Of a stretch of 64,000 nt of DNA, positions 1 through 9,255 are shown in pieces. Every line of letters begins with the position of its first letter. The first letter of the stretch is position 1. A program made the position numbers and the translations under genes. The stretch covers positions 39,928-103,927 of the forward strand of contig NZ_LXYR01000015.1 in NCBI RefSeq assembly GCF_001650195.1, written 5' to 3'. The notes below the pieces were generated by a model that was not told the DNA's origin, did not search any database, and saw nothing but the letters and a program-made list of their open reading frames with translations. The DNA is from Phormidesmis priestleyi BC1401. Lineage in GTDB: Bacteria > Cyanobacteriota > Cyanobacteriia > Leptolyngbyales > Leptolyngbyaceae.

Positions 1-791
1 GCGATGCAAGACTGTCCATTGTTGATCATGCGAGCGGTTACAGCAGTCGAAACGGCAGTTTCTAAATCAGCGCTGGGCATGACGATAAACGGGTCGCTGC
101 CGCCCAGTTCTAAAACGACTTTTTTGAGGTGCTTTCCGGCTGTCGCGGCTAAACTCATCCCCGCAGGTTCGCTGCCTGTAAGAGTTGCCGCTTTGACGCG
201 ATCGTCTGCCACGATCGCCGCGACCTTATCCGCTCCGACTAATAGCGTTTGAAATGCCCCGGTTGGAAACCCTGCCCGATGAAGAATTTCTTCGATCGCC
301 AAAGCTGACTGCGGCACGTTTGAGGCGTGTTTGAGCAAGCCGACATTGCCTGCCATCAGTGCCGGAGCCGCAAATCGAAACACCTGCCAAAATGGAAAAT
401 TCCACGGCATGACTGCCAGAATAATACCTAGTGGCTGATAGCGGATAAAACTATGACTGGCATCGGTTTGAACGGAAACATCCGCTAAGAGATGAGACGC
501 ATTTTCGGCGTAATAGCGGCAAACCGAGGCGCATTTTTCGACCTCTGCGATCGCTGCCTTTAAAGGCTTGCCCATCTCCAAGGTCATCAGTTTGCCAAAG
601 CGATCGCGCTCTGTCTCTAAAATCTCAGCCGCCCGATTGAGCCAGACCGCTTTTTGCACCCTAGGGACAGCGCGATAGCTAAGAAACGTCTGCTGGGCAT
701 GAGCAATTTTCGTGTCGAGGTCTCGATCGCTCAATGACTCAAACGTTTGCAAGACTTCTCCCGTTGCAGGGTTTGTCGTAGCAATTCCCAT
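1..791 (-). CDS. gabD: NAD(P)-dependent succinate-semialdehyde dehydrogenase (partial, 3' end outside window)
   Basis: An aldehyde dehydrogenase superfamily protein begins at the ATG at 791 and reads off the left edge, so only about 263 residues are present. The tetrapeptide PWNF lies near residue 129, in the cofactor-binding region. The visible end reads NNGQSC, with the catalytic nucleophile at Cys262. The N-terminus ([12 protein letters not shown]) and MNFP-type spacing match the succinate-semialdehyde dehydrogenase branch. In cyanobacteria this enzyme makes succinate from succinic semialdehyde, in the 2-oxoglutarate decarboxylase bypass of the TCA cycle and the GABA shunt. Family level is certain; the exact substrate is inferred. 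Confidence 0.85.
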   Translation of the reverse strand, partial: MGIATTNPATGEVLQTFESLSDRDLDTKIAHAQQTFLSYRAVPRVQKAVWLNRAAEILETERDRFGKLMTLEMGKPLKAAIAEVEKCASVCRYYAENASHLLADVSVQTDASHSFIRYQPLGIILAVMPWNFPFWQVFRFAAPALMAGNVGLLKHASNVPQSALAIEEILHRAGFPTGAFQTLLVGADKVAAIVADDRVKAATLTGSEPAGMSLAATAGKHLKKVVLELGGSDPFIVMPSADLETAVSTAVTARMINNGQSCI

Positions 792-1170
792 AGTTTACGC
801 TCCAAGCAATAACTTAAGACTCTACTTTTTAAAGAGTAATCAACTCGGCTAAATTAAAAAAGATGTAACGTTGAGCCATGTTGCTTAACACAATAGCGTA
901 CAAATTACTTTCCTTTACAAACCGCGCCCTGATCTAAATCTAACCTTTGATTCTTTTTAGGTTTTCATTAAAAAGCTATTGCTTATATAACTTTGCAAAG
1001 AGTTAGAATTGCATTTAGAGCATTCACGTCTCTTATAACACTTTCAGAATGGAGAAATTCTGTTCGTCACTACGACACCTATGACAGAAATCATTTCCAT
1101 CATCGCAATGACGCACTTGCTAGAGATGACTATAGAAGCAATTCTTACAATCTTAAAGAGCTAGAAGCGA
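792..1170. other. intergenic stretch without a recognised gene
   Basis: About 380 bases, AT-rich, between the divergently leaving dehydrogenase gene and the 3' end of the DUF2294 gene. It presumably holds the promoter of the dehydrogenase gene. A plus-strand open frame starting at 993 has no recognisable protein features and runs antisense into the next gene, so I do not call it. Confidence 0.5.
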
Positions 1171-1590
1171 TCACTCTGCGTCGTCTAAATCCGTGTCACT
1201 CTTGGATTTGCGAGGTGCTTGCGGCTCCCGAAACAAGGGGACATCGGCTAAGACCGCGATCGTGCCGGTCCTTCCAGTCTTAAGAGTGGCATCGGTTAAA
1301 ACATCAATAACTTCAATTCCGACGACTTCTTGAATTAACTCTGTCAGTTGAGGATTGAAGGCTTTATCGAGATCGTCTCTCACTTGTTCTGCCAATTCTT
1401 CTTGACCACTTGCCACCAAAACCTGTTCAGTTTTCGTAATAGAATCTTCTAAAATAATGACAATCTTACCGTCGAAGATTTGACACTGAACGCGACTTGG
1501 CTGCTGCCCAAGCTGAGTTCGATAGAGGGCTTGAATACGTTGAGAAAGAGTGCGTTCTAGCTGCCCACGAGTTTGAGTTTCAGAATTCAT
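1171..1590 (-). CDS. DUF2294 domain protein
   Basis: A 139-residue protein of the DUF2294 family, common in cyanobacteria and some Firmicutes and without an established biochemical role. The N-terminal part (QLERTLSQRIQALYRTQLG) and the central segment with KIVIILEDSITKTEQVL match what I remember of the family. The C-terminal 25 residues are charged and probably disordered. It has an ATG start, stands alone, and has no operon partner on the same strand closer than the small membrane gene about 190 bases upstream. The gene call is firm, the function unknown. Confidence 0.8.
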   Translation of the reverse strand: MNSETQTRGQLERTLSQRIQALYRTQLGQQPSRVQCQIFDGKIVIILEDSITKTEQVLVASGQEELAEQVRDDLDKAFNPQLTELIQEVVGIEVIDVLTDATLKTGRTGTIAVLADVPLFREPQAPRKSKSDTDLDDAE

Positions 1591-1778
1591 AGTGCATCAA
1601 TTTGAGAATACAGGGTCTTAACAATTAAATAGAAACTATTGCTTAACTCTGTTATTATCGCGATTGCTGAAGTCAGAACAATCCATCTCAAGACGGGTTT
1701 GAAGTCACCAAAGATTAACCAACAAACTCCTACTTTGGTATCAGAAGCAACTGGTTTGAATTGAAAACGATTGAGTGT

Positions 1779-1958
1779 TTATCTCGTCTCAATGAGTCCG
1801 TTGACGATCGCCAGCACGATCGACAGCAAAATCAGCACCCACAAGACAAACCCCGGAATGAAGGTGAACAACCCTATGCCTCGGAGAATCCAGACTAGGG
1901 CGGTCAGCCCAATGACTCCAAAAAAGACGACGACCCGCGAGTTGGATGACTTACTCAT
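1779..1958 (-). CDS. small two-helix membrane protein (59 aa)
   Basis: A short reading frame of 59 codons starting MSKSSNSRVVVFFGVIG. It has two hydrophobic segments (about residues 9-27 and 33-53) separated by a Gly/Pro turn, and ends in a charged NGLIETR tail. A good Shine-Dalgarno AGGAG sits six bases before the ATG. The composition resembles the small lmo0937/DUF5670-like membrane proteins that are widespread in bacteria, but I cannot confirm the family by eye. It is probably a real gene that length cut-offs would miss. Confidence 0.65.
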   Translation of the reverse strand: MSKSSNSRVVVFFGVIGLTALVWILRGIGLFTFIPGFVLWVLILLSIVLAIVNGLIETR

Positions 1959-2176
1959 AATTTCTCCTGATAATGATGCGTGTTCTCGCCGATTGCTTCA
2001 GCGTGAGCCAGCTTATCTGAATCTTCATCGAAAAACGGCTGATTTTTATGGCAAGGTGTCAATTATATTGATAACTTGACCTTGGTAGGAGCGCGATCGA
2101 CGACTCGTTACAAGCGTAATCTGCTCTGCATAGCCGAAATGCCATGCTGACCTTTGTTGAGGAGTGCTGAATTAAG

Positions 2177-2779
2177 ATGACTTCATCAAGCAAGTCCAAT
2201 TCGCTTCAAAAATCTACAGAACCTTCGTCTGTCATTCCAGAGATTCGTGATGTTCAGCGCACGTCTCTGATGAACGGTGAAATTCTGCTCAAAACTCGCT
2301 CCTACAATGCTTGGGGAGGGGCAGTCACTGCCCAGATGTATCTGCCCGTCTCTCCGGCTCAAGTCTGGCAGCAGTTGACCGATTATCCTCGCTGGACGCT
2401 GTTTTTTCCTGACATCACGCGCAGCGAAGTGGTGCATAACGGGATCAGTGGCTCTAGTGCAACGGTGCTGAAGCGGCAGGTCAAACGCATCCATCAAAAA
2501 GCCAGCAAAGCCTTTTTGTTTCTGACAGCGCAGGTTGAGATTCACCTCAAAGTCTTAGAAACTCAACATCAGCGGATTCAGTTTTATCTTGAGTCAGGAA
2601 GTTTTCATGATTTTAGCGCTGACTTGCAGCTACAGGCGTGCGAAGGTGGCACAATTTTGACCTATTCGGTGCAGGCGACTCCAATCATTCCGATTCCGGG
2701 GATGTTGATTGAGCAAGCCATTCAGTTTGATTTGCCAATCAATCTTGAGCAGATGCGGCGAGTTATTTGTGGCAAGTGA
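2177..2779 (+). CDS. SRPBCC-fold (START/cyclase-like) protein
   Basis: A 200-residue protein whose central part (from about residue 55, MYLPVSPAQVWQQLTDYPRW) is the signature of the SRPBCC superfamily (polyketide cyclase/START/Bet v 1). There, a helix-grip fold forms a deep hydrophobic ligand pocket. The first 50 residues are polar and low in complexity. It is followed after 18 bases by the PPC-domain gene on the same strand, so the two are probably co-transcribed. The ligand cannot be deduced. Cyanobacterial relatives are often annotated only as cyclase/dehydrase. Confidence 0.8.
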   Translation: MTSSSKSNSLQKSTEPSSVIPEIRDVQRTSLMNGEILLKTRSYNAWGGAVTAQMYLPVSPAQVWQQLTDYPRWTLFFPDITRSEVVHNGISGSSATVLKRQVKRIHQKASKAFLFLTAQVEIHLKVLETQHQRIQFYLESGSFHDFSADLQLQACEGGTILTYSVQATPIIPIPGMLIEQAIQFDLPINLEQMRRVICGK

Positions 2780-2797
2780 TGAAGAGCGATCGCGTCT

Positions 2798-3223
2798 ATG
2801 AAAGTCTTTGCTCTGCGACTGAAACCCGATCAAGATTTGCGCCAAAGTTTGAAGGAGTTTGCTCTTTTAAATAATATTCAGGCGGGGTTTGTGTTGTCGG
2901 CGATCGGAAGTCTTAAACAGGCTGCGATTCGATTTGCTGATCAGCCAAATAGTGAAATTTTGCAAGAAAGATCTGAGATTCTCTCCCTCAACGGGACGCT
3001 TTCAATCAATGGAATTCATTTGCATATTTTGGTAGCTGATTCAACCGGAAAGGTGATTGGTGGACATCTCAATGACGGCAATCTTATTTACACGACTGCC
3101 GAGATTGTCATCGGAGAAAGTGAAGATTTAGTGTTTCTAAGAACGCCTGATGAACGAACTGGATTTCTAGAATTGGAGATTAAATCAAATCCGATTGGTG
3201 AATCAGATCTCGCTGTTGATTAA
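2798..3223 (+). CDS. PPC/DUF296 domain DNA-binding-like protein
   Basis: A 141-residue protein made almost entirely of one PPC (DUF296) domain: MKVFALRLKPDQDLRQSL at the start, GFVLSAIGSLKQAAIRFAD in the middle and VIGGHLNDG towards the end. The family forms trimers and is found fused to AT-hooks in plant nuclear proteins. Bacterial stand-alone members have no clear role but keep the GGHL segment that may bind metal. The 3' end overlaps the convergent gene on the other strand by 44 bases. Confidence 0.8.
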   Translation: MKVFALRLKPDQDLRQSLKEFALLNNIQAGFVLSAIGSLKQAAIRFADQPNSEILQERSEILSLNGTLSINGIHLHILVADSTGKVIGGHLNDGNLIYTTAEIVIGESEDLVFLRTPDERTGFLELEIKSNPIGESDLAVD

Positions 3224-3554
3224 TGCGATCGCGCCAGACTTGACTTTGCTCGATCGTCAGCACAATCTTTTTATAGAATTCATTTTCTAGCTCAAGTGTC
3301 AAACAGTCTCCGTCACGATTGACGACCCAAAACTCCCGTCCTCGACTTGTATAGTAAGTGCCCGCCTTGATCACACCTGGAAGAAATGTACCGGGTAATC
3401 GAACCTCTTTCCAATCGGTTTCGGGTTTTTCAACGGTGGCTTGGTGAATGTGATTTAAGGGAATTTCAAGCGTTTGATTAAAGAAAAATGCAAGGATTCG
3501 TTCCCAAGCATTGAGATCAATTCGTAAGCGATCGTGGTTAATAGATAGCTGCAT
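3180..3554 (-). CDS. hypothetical protein, PH-like beta-rich
   Basis: A 124-residue protein with regularly alternating beta-type segments (RLRIDLNAWERILAFF, VIKAGTYYTSRGREFWVV, DCLTLELE) and a C-terminal helix. This looks like a small PH-like or split-barrel domain, but I cannot name a family with certainty. It starts two bases after the stop codon of selU on the same strand, so it belongs to the selU transcription unit. The last 44 bases overlap the end of the PPC gene on the opposite strand. Confidence 0.6.
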   Translation of the reverse strand: MQLSINHDRLRIDLNAWERILAFFFNQTLEIPLNHIHQATVEKPETDWKEVRLPGTFLPGVIKAGTYYTSRGREFWVVNRDGDCLTLELENEFYKKIVLTIEQSQVWRDRINQQRDLIHQSDLI

Positions 3555-3556
3555 AA

Positions 3557-4621
3557 TTACTTCCTGTTTATTACTAACTCTTGTGCTGATACCTGCTTTT
3601 CTGAAAGAATCTCTCTAGATTTATCGATCAGTCGATCGACACTTTCACTATCAGAAAGTCCAGACACATCAATTGGATAAATCGCTACCTCTCGTTTCAT
3701 CAAATCATACAAATAAGACTTGTCGTAATAATCTAAAACGGTCTCGATCGCGGGGGCTAAGTTTCCTTCTCGAATGTGAGCGATCGCGGCTTGAGTATTT
3801 TGTCCGCCCAGCTTTTTACTAATTCGCTGCGTGGCGGCAATCAGTTCTTCAGGATCAGCCGACCCGTAGACTTCTAGCAAAATCGCAATTCGTTCTGAGC
3901 GCGATCGCTCAATTTGCACGACAGGCGACTCAACCATTCGTAAAAAAATCTCATCGGGGACACGACACAATCCGACGCGACTGCTTTCGGCTTCGATCCA
4001 CACGGGGCGATCGCGATCGAGGCTCACCCACTGCACCGCAAGCAGATTTTCATAATGCTCATTGCTGGGCTGCGGCGGTAGCCCCAAACTGCCATAGCTG
4101 CTGCCGCGATGATTGGCTAAATGTTCTAAGTCGAGAATCTGCTCTCCTCGCTCTGCCAACGCGTTGAGCAGAATCGTTTTTCCGGTGCCCGTCATGCCGC
4201 CCAAAGTCACGATCGCTTGGGGTGTCGCGAGAGTAGACCGCACCCACTGCCGAAATGCTTTATGGCCACCTTCTAGCAGAGAGACCTGCATTCCTGCCGT
4301 TTCGAGCAGCCACGCCATACTGCTGCTTCGCATTCCGCCGCGCCAACAGTGAAGTCGAATCGGATGATCGGGAGACAGTTTTTTAGCCGTTTGGACAAAT
4401 TGGGTGAGTTTTGACCCGACGATCGTCAAGCCAAGCTCGATCGCGAGATCTTTGCCCTGTTGCTTATAGCAAGTCCCGACTTGAGCGCGTTCGTCGTCGC
4501 TAAACAGCGGAAAGCTGACGGCTCCAGGAATATGTCCATGAGCATATTCAGCCGGACTGCGAACATCCAAAATAATGCCAGGAGCGTTGAAAAATTCGTC
4601 GGGTGACAGGATTTGCGGCAT
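3557..4621 (-). CDS. selU: tRNA 2-selenouridine synthase (SelU/MnmH)
   Basis: Joins an N-terminal rhodanese domain to a P-loop domain, the SelU/YbbB architecture. The enzyme replaces sulphur with selenium (via a geranyl intermediate) in 2-thiouridine at the tRNA wobble position. In the rhodanese part the catalytic Cys92 lies in HCWRGGMRS. The Walker A motif GGMTGTGKT is at residues 141-149. I start at the ATG at 4621 (354 aa) because the longer frame to 4708 adds a non-conserved tail. Using selenium needs SelD (selenophosphate), which is not in this window. It is followed at once by the 124-aa gene. Confidence 0.88.
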   Translation of the reverse strand: MPQILSPDEFFNAPGIILDVRSPAEYAHGHIPGAVSFPLFSDDERAQVGTCYKQQGKDLAIELGLTIVGSKLTQFVQTAKKLSPDHPIRLHCWRGGMRSSSMAWLLETAGMQVSLLEGGHKAFRQWVRSTLATPQAIVTLGGMTGTGKTILLNALAERGEQILDLEHLANHRGSSYGSLGLPPQPSNEHYENLLAVQWVSLDRDRPVWIEAESSRVGLCRVPDEIFLRMVESPVVQIERSRSERIAILLEVYGSADPEELIAATQRISKKLGGQNTQAAIAHIREGNLAPAIETVLDYYDKSYLYDLMKREVAIYPIDVSGLSDSESVDRLIDKSREILSEKQVSAQELVINRK

Positions 4622-4700
4622 GAAGACAATTAGCTGATGAATCAATCCTAAATCGGTTGTAGCGCAAATTGATGGATGATGATAGCCATTTAATTTTGGA

Positions 4701-4888
4701 TGTGACAAATCATTTTTGCGTCACCACGAAATCGCTGTAGAGACGTTTCGGTGAAACGTCTCCACGCTATCGGGTTAATGCACGATCTGGTTCGGAAAAT
4801 GTGACGGATTATCTTTGCGTCATTGCATAATCAATGAGACATTTCACCGAAACGTCTCTACGGCGTTGGGTTAATGCACGATCGGGTT
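4701..4888. repeat. tandem direct repeat with internal palindromes
   Basis: Two imperfect copies of about 90 bases lie head to tail: 4701-4792 and 4800-4888. Each begins with TGTGAC, then TTTGCGTCA, carries a hairpin-type core built on GAGACGTTTC/GAAACGTCTC, and ends with GGGTTAATGCACGATC. The first core is a near-perfect 24-base palindrome (4740-4763). Short GAAACGTCTC elements of this kind are dispersed repeats in cyanobacterial genomes. The pair sits in the gap between selU and clpB. Confidence 0.75.
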
Positions 4889-4913
4889 TATGGAATTGGA
4901 ATGATGGGTCAAC

Positions 4914-4941
4914 AAAAAGAGGGCAGGACTTGCCTACCCTC
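4914..4941 (-). terminator. Rho-independent terminator of clpB
   Basis: On the minus strand a nine-base stem with one mismatch (GAGGG and AGG arms, 4919-4927 against 4933-4941) is followed by five T residues (4918-4914). It lies directly after the clpB stop codon and so should end that transcript. Confidence 0.75.
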
Positions 4942-4950
4942 AACTTTATA

Positions 4951-7575
4951 TTAATGAGTGGTCAACACTTCAGACGGCAAGCGTCGAAACTCCAATCGCT
5001 CCGTTTCGCCCACGTCAACAAAGATCGTGTCACCTTCGTTAAACTCACCTCGCAGAATCAACTTAGCGATTTGAGTCTCTAACTCACGCTGAATCGCACG
5101 CTTGAGCGGACGCGCCCCAAACACAGGGTCAAAGCCCACCTCAGCTAAGAAATCTAGCGCCGAGTCAGACAACTTGAGCGACATCTTACGATCGGACAAC
5201 CGCTTCTCAAGTCGCTGCACTTGCAGTTTGACAATCTCACGCAACTCAGCCTTGTTGAGACTGTGGAAGATGATGATTTCATCAATGCGGTTGAGAAACT
5301 CAGGACGGAAGCTCGATCGCATCGCATCCATGACGCGCGATCGCATTTCTTCATATTGAGTGTCATCACCCGCCAGATCCAAGATATATTGCGACCCGAT
5401 ATTGCTGGTCATGATGATGATGGAGTTTTTAAAGTCCACCGTGCGACCCTGCGAGTCAGTAACGCGCCCATCGTCCAAAATTTGCAGCATGACGTTAAAC
5501 ACATCAGGATGCGCTTTCTCGATTTCGTCAAACAAAATCACCGAGAACGGACGACGACGAACCGCTTCAGTCAACTGTCCGCCTTCTTCATAGCCGACAT
5601 ATCCCGGAGGCGCACCGATTAGACGAGAGACTGCGTGCTTCTCCATATACTCAGACATATCGATTCGCACCATCGATTCTTCGGTGTCGAAAAGATAGAC
5701 GGCAAGGGCTTTTGCGAGTTCGGTTTTGCCGACACCTGTGGGACCTAAGAAGATGAAGCTTGCGGTCGGTCGATTGGGGTCAGCCAATCCAGCACGCGAT
5801 CGCTGAATGGCATCTGCCACTGCCGTCACCGCCTCGTCTTGACCCACCACGCGGTTGTGCAACTCATCTTCTAGATGCAGCAGCTTTTGCATTTCCGACT
5901 GCACCAGTTTACTGAGCGGAATGCCCGTCCACTTCGAGATGATTTCGGCAATGTCAGCCTCGGTGACTTCTTTACGCAGCAGAGACGTACCACTCTTTTG
6001 ATTTTGAGCCAGGTTGGCTTCTGCTTCTTGAAGTCGGCGGTTGAGATCGGTCAGGGTGCCATACTTCAATTCAGCCGCTTTGCTGAGATCATAATCGCGT
6101 TCTGCCTGCTGGACTTCGAGATTGACTTGATCGATCTCTTCTTTTAGCTCACTAAACTGAGCAATTACCTTTTTTTCCGCTTGCCATTGGGCATTGAGAA
6201 GGCTTTGCTCCTCTTTCAAATCCGCCAGTTCTCGCTCTAAGCGATCGGAGCGGTCGCGCGATGCCGGATCGGTTTCTTTTTGTAGAGACAACCGCTCCAT
6301 TTCCAATTGCAGAATCTTGCGATCGACCTCATCGAGTTTTTCTGGTTTTGAGGTGATCCCAATATTCAGCTTGGCAGCGGCTTCGTCTACCAGGTCGATC
6401 GCTTTGTCGGGGAGGAAGCGATCGCTGATATATCTCGCTGAAAGAGTCGCGGCGGCAACCAGGGCGCTATCAGAAATTGTCACCTTGTGGTGAACTTCGT
6501 AGCGCTCTTTTAACCCGCGCAAAATCGAAACGGTATCTTCAACACTGGGCTGATCGACAAAGACCTGTTGAAATCGACGCTCTAATGCGGCATCTTTTTC
6601 AATGTACTTGCGATATTCATCCAGCGTAGTTGCCCCAATGCAGCGCAGTTCGCCCCGCGCCAACATTGGCTTGAGCAGGTTTCCGGCATCCATTGCGCCT
6701 TGAGTCGCCCCTGCACCCACAACGGTATGAATTTCGTCAATAAACAGAACGATTTGACCTTTAGAGTCAGTCACTTCTTTGAGAACCGCTTTCAGCCGTT
6801 CCTCAAATTCGCCGCGATATTTGGCACCTGCAATCAGAGCGCCCATATCTAGCGCGATCAGTTTGCGATCTTTCAACGACTGCGGCACGTCTCCACTGAG
6901 AATCCGCTGTGCTAGTCCTTCCGCGATCGCCGTTTTACCCACGCCAGGTTCACCAATCAGAACCGGATTATTCTTCGTCCGACGCGAGAGAATTTGAATC
7001 GTGCGGCGAATCTCATCATCGCGCCCGATTACAGGATCTAACTTGCCTTGACGAGCGTATTCTGTCAGATCTCGTCCATATTTTTCGAGTGATTCGTACT
7101 TGCCTTCTGGGTTTTGATCCGTCACCTTTTGACTCCCTCGTATCTGTTCGATCGCTGATTTAAGCTTAGGTTCGTCGAGTTTAAATTCTGCAAATAGCCC
7201 TTTGCCAAATCGATCATCTTTTGCATAGCCCAGCAGCATATGCTCGATCGAGATGAATTCGTCCCCGAATTGTTTACGGTAATTTTCGGCTCGATCGAAC
7301 AGCGTATCCAAACTGCGACCGAGATAAACCGATCCGCCGCTGCCAGAGATCTTGGGCTGACGGCTGATAAACTCATCGGTGCGATCGCGCAGTTTTTGCA
7401 CATTAATGCCGAGCTTGTTAAAGACGCTGGTGGCTAACCCATCTTGCTCAATCAAGGCGCGCATCAGGTGTTCGCTTTCGATTTGCTGATGGTTATATTG
7501 TTTGGCAATTTCTGGGGTACGAACGATCGCTTCCCAGGCTTTTTCGGTAAATTGATTGGGGTTGGTTGGCTGCAT
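4951..7575 (-). CDS. clpB: ATP-dependent chaperone ClpB
   Basis: A full-length 874-residue Hsp100 disaggregase. It has the Clp N-terminal double repeat (residues 1-145), a first AAA+ domain with Walker [10 protein letters not shown] at 208-216, a coiled-coil M domain (roughly 400-530, rich in Glu/Lys/Leu heptads), and a second AAA+ domain with GPTGVGKTE near 605. The C-terminus ends in VLTTH. With DnaK it extracts and refolds aggregated proteins after heat shock. It is monocistronic, with its own terminator. No CIRCE operator is visible in the 150 bases upstream. Cyanobacteria usually carry two clpB genes, and which one this is cannot be decided here. Confidence 0.97.
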   Translation of the reverse strand: MQPTNPNQFTEKAWEAIVRTPEIAKQYNHQQIESEHLMRALIEQDGLATSVFNKLGINVQKLRDRTDEFISRQPKISGSGGSVYLGRSLDTLFDRAENYRKQFGDEFISIEHMLLGYAKDDRFGKGLFAEFKLDEPKLKSAIEQIRGSQKVTDQNPEGKYESLEKYGRDLTEYARQGKLDPVIGRDDEIRRTIQILSRRTKNNPVLIGEPGVGKTAIAEGLAQRILSGDVPQSLKDRKLIALDMGALIAGAKYRGEFEERLKAVLKEVTDSKGQIVLFIDEIHTVVGAGATQGAMDAGNLLKPMLARGELRCIGATTLDEYRKYIEKDAALERRFQQVFVDQPSVEDTVSILRGLKERYEVHHKVTISDSALVAAATLSARYISDRFLPDKAIDLVDEAAAKLNIGITSKPEKLDEVDRKILQLEMERLSLQKETDPASRDRSDRLERELADLKEEQSLLNAQWQAEKKVIAQFSELKEEIDQVNLEVQQAERDYDLSKAAELKYGTLTDLNRRLQEAEANLAQNQKSGTSLLRKEVTEADIAEIISKWTGIPLSKLVQSEMQKLLHLEDELHNRVVGQDEAVTAVADAIQRSRAGLADPNRPTASFIFLGPTGVGKTELAKALAVYLFDTEESMVRIDMSEYMEKHAVSRLIGAPPGYVGYEEGGQLTEAVRRRPFSVILFDEIEKAHPDVFNVMLQILDDGRVTDSQGRTVDFKNSIIIMTSNIGSQYILDLAGDDTQYEEMRSRVMDAMRSSFRPEFLNRIDEIIIFHSLNKAELREIVKLQVQRLEKRLSDRKMSLKLSDSALDFLAEVGFDPVFGARPLKRAIQRELETQIAKLILRGEFNEGDTIFVDVGETERLEFRRLPSEVLTTH

Positions 7576-7722
7576 TGGTTCCCCCTCTACATCTCATATC
7601 GGTTGATCTTAATACAGCCATTGTAGAGAAGTCAGCCGATTCTGAAAGGTCGGTGTTCACCCCTCTTTGATGCGTATTGCCGAATTGCGACCCGTTTTAG
7701 TCCTGAATTCAAGGCGATCGCT

Positions 7723-8310
7723 CTAAATTTCTCGGCGAAAAGCTCTAATCGCTGCTCCAGTGTCAGTCTCAGCCATCAAGATACAACGTCGCAGCAAATC
7801 TAGATCGAGGTCATTGAGTCCAGGTAGCTGACTGCGATCGATCGGTTCATAAGTGTCATCTTGAAGACGGTAAAGCTTCAGCACCCGATCTTCCCAAAAC
7901 CAGACTTCAGGCACACCCAACGCTTTGTAGCGCTCTAGCTTACTGATGCCACCGCTTGTAAAGACGACTTCAATGGATAAATCTGGGATGGTCTTGGCGC
8001 TCTCAATGCAGTAGGACTCATCTGCTTGAGCCGAAACTACCCCTTCTTTTTCCTGTGTCATTGCTCCTGTTGGCTGAAAGAAAATACCTTTCTCAGTCAG
8101 GAAGGTGGTCACTAAGTAACCAATCAGCCGCGAAAAGATTTCGTGTTCGCGTCCCGGCATAAGCACCTCGATCGCGCCCTCATAGTAGGACAGTCGTACG
8201 CCAGGAGATCCATCAAAGCCCTTTTGAATGAACTTAAACTGTTCCCAAGTGCCACTATGGACGATGCGTTGGTCAGTCGTTTTGTCGAGTAGTGAGGGCA
8301 TTGTATTCAC
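7723..8310 (-). CDS. Uma2 family endonuclease (DUF820)
   Basis: A 195-residue protein of the Uma2 family, PD-(D/E)XK restriction-like nucleases strongly amplified in cyanobacteria. Visible hallmarks are the GSPGVRLSYYEGAIEVLMPGR strand-turn-strand region, a histidine-rich HEIFSRLIGYL helix, KTIPDLSIEVVFTSGG (the acidic/EVV catalytic core) and LERYKALGVPEVWFWED. Biological targets are largely unknown. The start codon overlaps the stop of a possible small upstream frame by four bases. Confidence 0.88.
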   Translation of the reverse strand: MNTMPSLLDKTTDQRIVHSGTWEQFKFIQKGFDGSPGVRLSYYEGAIEVLMPGREHEIFSRLIGYLVTTFLTEKGIFFQPTGAMTQEKEGVVSAQADESYCIESAKTIPDLSIEVVFTSGGISKLERYKALGVPEVWFWEDRVLKLYRLQDDTYEPIDRSQLPGLNDLDLDLLRRCILMAETDTGAAIRAFRREI

Positions 8311-8486
8311 CGCCAGCTAGTCCTGTTTGCATTGTGGCATATCCCTTGCCAGACTAGCGATCGCTCCTCAATGATTGACTCAAGCGCGATCACAGCTTCT
8401 CGAATCGTCACAACCCTCACCTCTGCCAAAATCTTTGGTGCGATCGATATCAATGAGTTTGAGATTGTGACTTTATCTGAGGGCAT
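8307..8486 (-). CDS. possible small protein upstream of Uma2 gene
   Basis: A frame of 59 codons (from MPSDKVTISNS) whose TGA overlaps the Uma2 ATG in an ATGA arrangement, as in coupled small-protein/nuclease pairs. The sequence contains helical stretches (VVTIREAVIALESIIEERS) but no family I recognise, and the composition is unremarkable. The overlap is the only real argument for it. It may be an antitoxin-like partner or merely a chance frame. Confidence 0.35.
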   Translation of the reverse strand: MPSDKVTISNSLISIAPKILAEVRVVTIREAVIALESIIEERSLVWQGICHNANRTSWR

Positions 8487-8522
8487 TCTAGAGCCGTAAA
8501 CCCAGACAGAGAGCAATCTACG

Positions 8523-8996
8523 ATGACCACAAATCAAATCAGTGCCACGATGACCCAGACCGATCGGGATGCGGTGTTGGCAGCCGTTGCCACAATCAAA
8601 GAGAAGCTACCGTTTTTGATGGATCTGACCCCAGAGCAGCGCAAGTCGTTGCCGAAGATGGGCGATAAGAGTCAGGCGTTTGTGAATAAGGCGTTGGAGG
8701 TGGCAACGCAGAATCCCGATTTCTTGCCGAGGTCGTTTGACCTGGAGGAGATGAAGCGGGATGTGGAGTTGTTTCAGGCGTTGTATCCGGTTTCTTTGTC
8801 GCTGACGCAGTTGCAAGAGTTGGTGGATGATACGGTGATGGCGGTGGGCAGTGATGCCTATGCAGCAGCGCTGGTGGTCTACAGCTTTGCCAAAGCCAGC
8901 GGCAAGGGTGCGGGGCTGGATGCGGTGGCGGATGAGATGGGTAAGCGGTTTGCCCGTAAGTCTCGGAAGGCACAGTCAGAAGGAACAACGGCTTAG
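8523..8996 (+). CDS. conserved hypothetical cyanobacterial protein
   Basis: A 157-residue, almost entirely helical, soluble protein beginning MTTNQISATMTQTDRDAVL. It carries a Pro-containing KEKLPFLMDLTPEQRKSLPKMG segment and ends in a basic KRFARKSRKAQSEG tail. Proteins of this sort recur in cyanobacterial genomes without assigned function, often in variable copy number. It stands alone just upstream of the repeat that precedes the STAND gene. I cannot assign a function. Confidence 0.7.
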   Translation: MTTNQISATMTQTDRDAVLAAVATIKEKLPFLMDLTPEQRKSLPKMGDKSQAFVNKALEVATQNPDFLPRSFDLEEMKRDVELFQALYPVSLSLTQLQELVDDTVMAVGSDAYAAALVVYSFAKASGKGAGLDAVADEMGKRFARKSRKAQSEGTTA

Positions 8997-9000
8997 ACAA

Positions 9001-9220
9001 TAGCTCAGTGATTTGACCTCAAAGGTCGAAAGCTGAGGCTCAGAGCTTGGATGTTGGAGCAATTTGCTCGGCATTCCGGGTTCTGAGCTTTATTTTTGAA
9101 GCAAAAAGCCTGGGTTGGCGGGTTTAAGGGGCAAAGCTTTGGGCAAAAAGGCTGAAGTTTTGAGTTCAGAGGTTGGAAGGTGAGAGTTAGAGGTCGATCG
9201 CTGCTTGAAATAGCTAAAAT
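9001..9220. repeat. low-complexity purine-rich repeat, left flank of the STAND locus
   Basis: Non-coding stretch built from variants of short words such as GAGGTTGGA, AAAGCTTTGGG, CTGAAGTTTTGAG and TTTGACCTCAAA. The 17-mer at 9148-9164 is, in reverse complement, 16/17 identical to 13993-14009 on the far side of the STAND/toxin-antitoxin block. The two flanks thus carry the same repeat family in opposite orientation. Confidence 0.6.
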
Positions 9221-9255
9221 ACCCCTTGTAAGCAGGAAAATAGCTCAAAAATTAT

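Noticed and set aside
993..1283. Plus-strand frame with many Arg/His residues (96 codons)
   Set aside because: It overlaps the DUF2294 gene antisense, has no ribosome site or family resemblance, and its odd composition is typical of a shadow frame.
1771..2079. Plus-strand frame of 102 codons
   Set aside because: It is antisense to the small two-helix membrane gene at 1779-1958, which has a ribosome site and a better protein pattern.
7576..7722. CIRCE heat-shock operator before clpB
   Set aside because: Searched for TTAGCACTC-N9-GAGTGCTAA and saw no such inverted repeat.
8596..9000. Minus-strand frame rich in Pro, His and Ser
   Set aside because: Shadow of the 157-residue gene on the other strand. 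The composition is an artefact of GC-skewed antisense reading.
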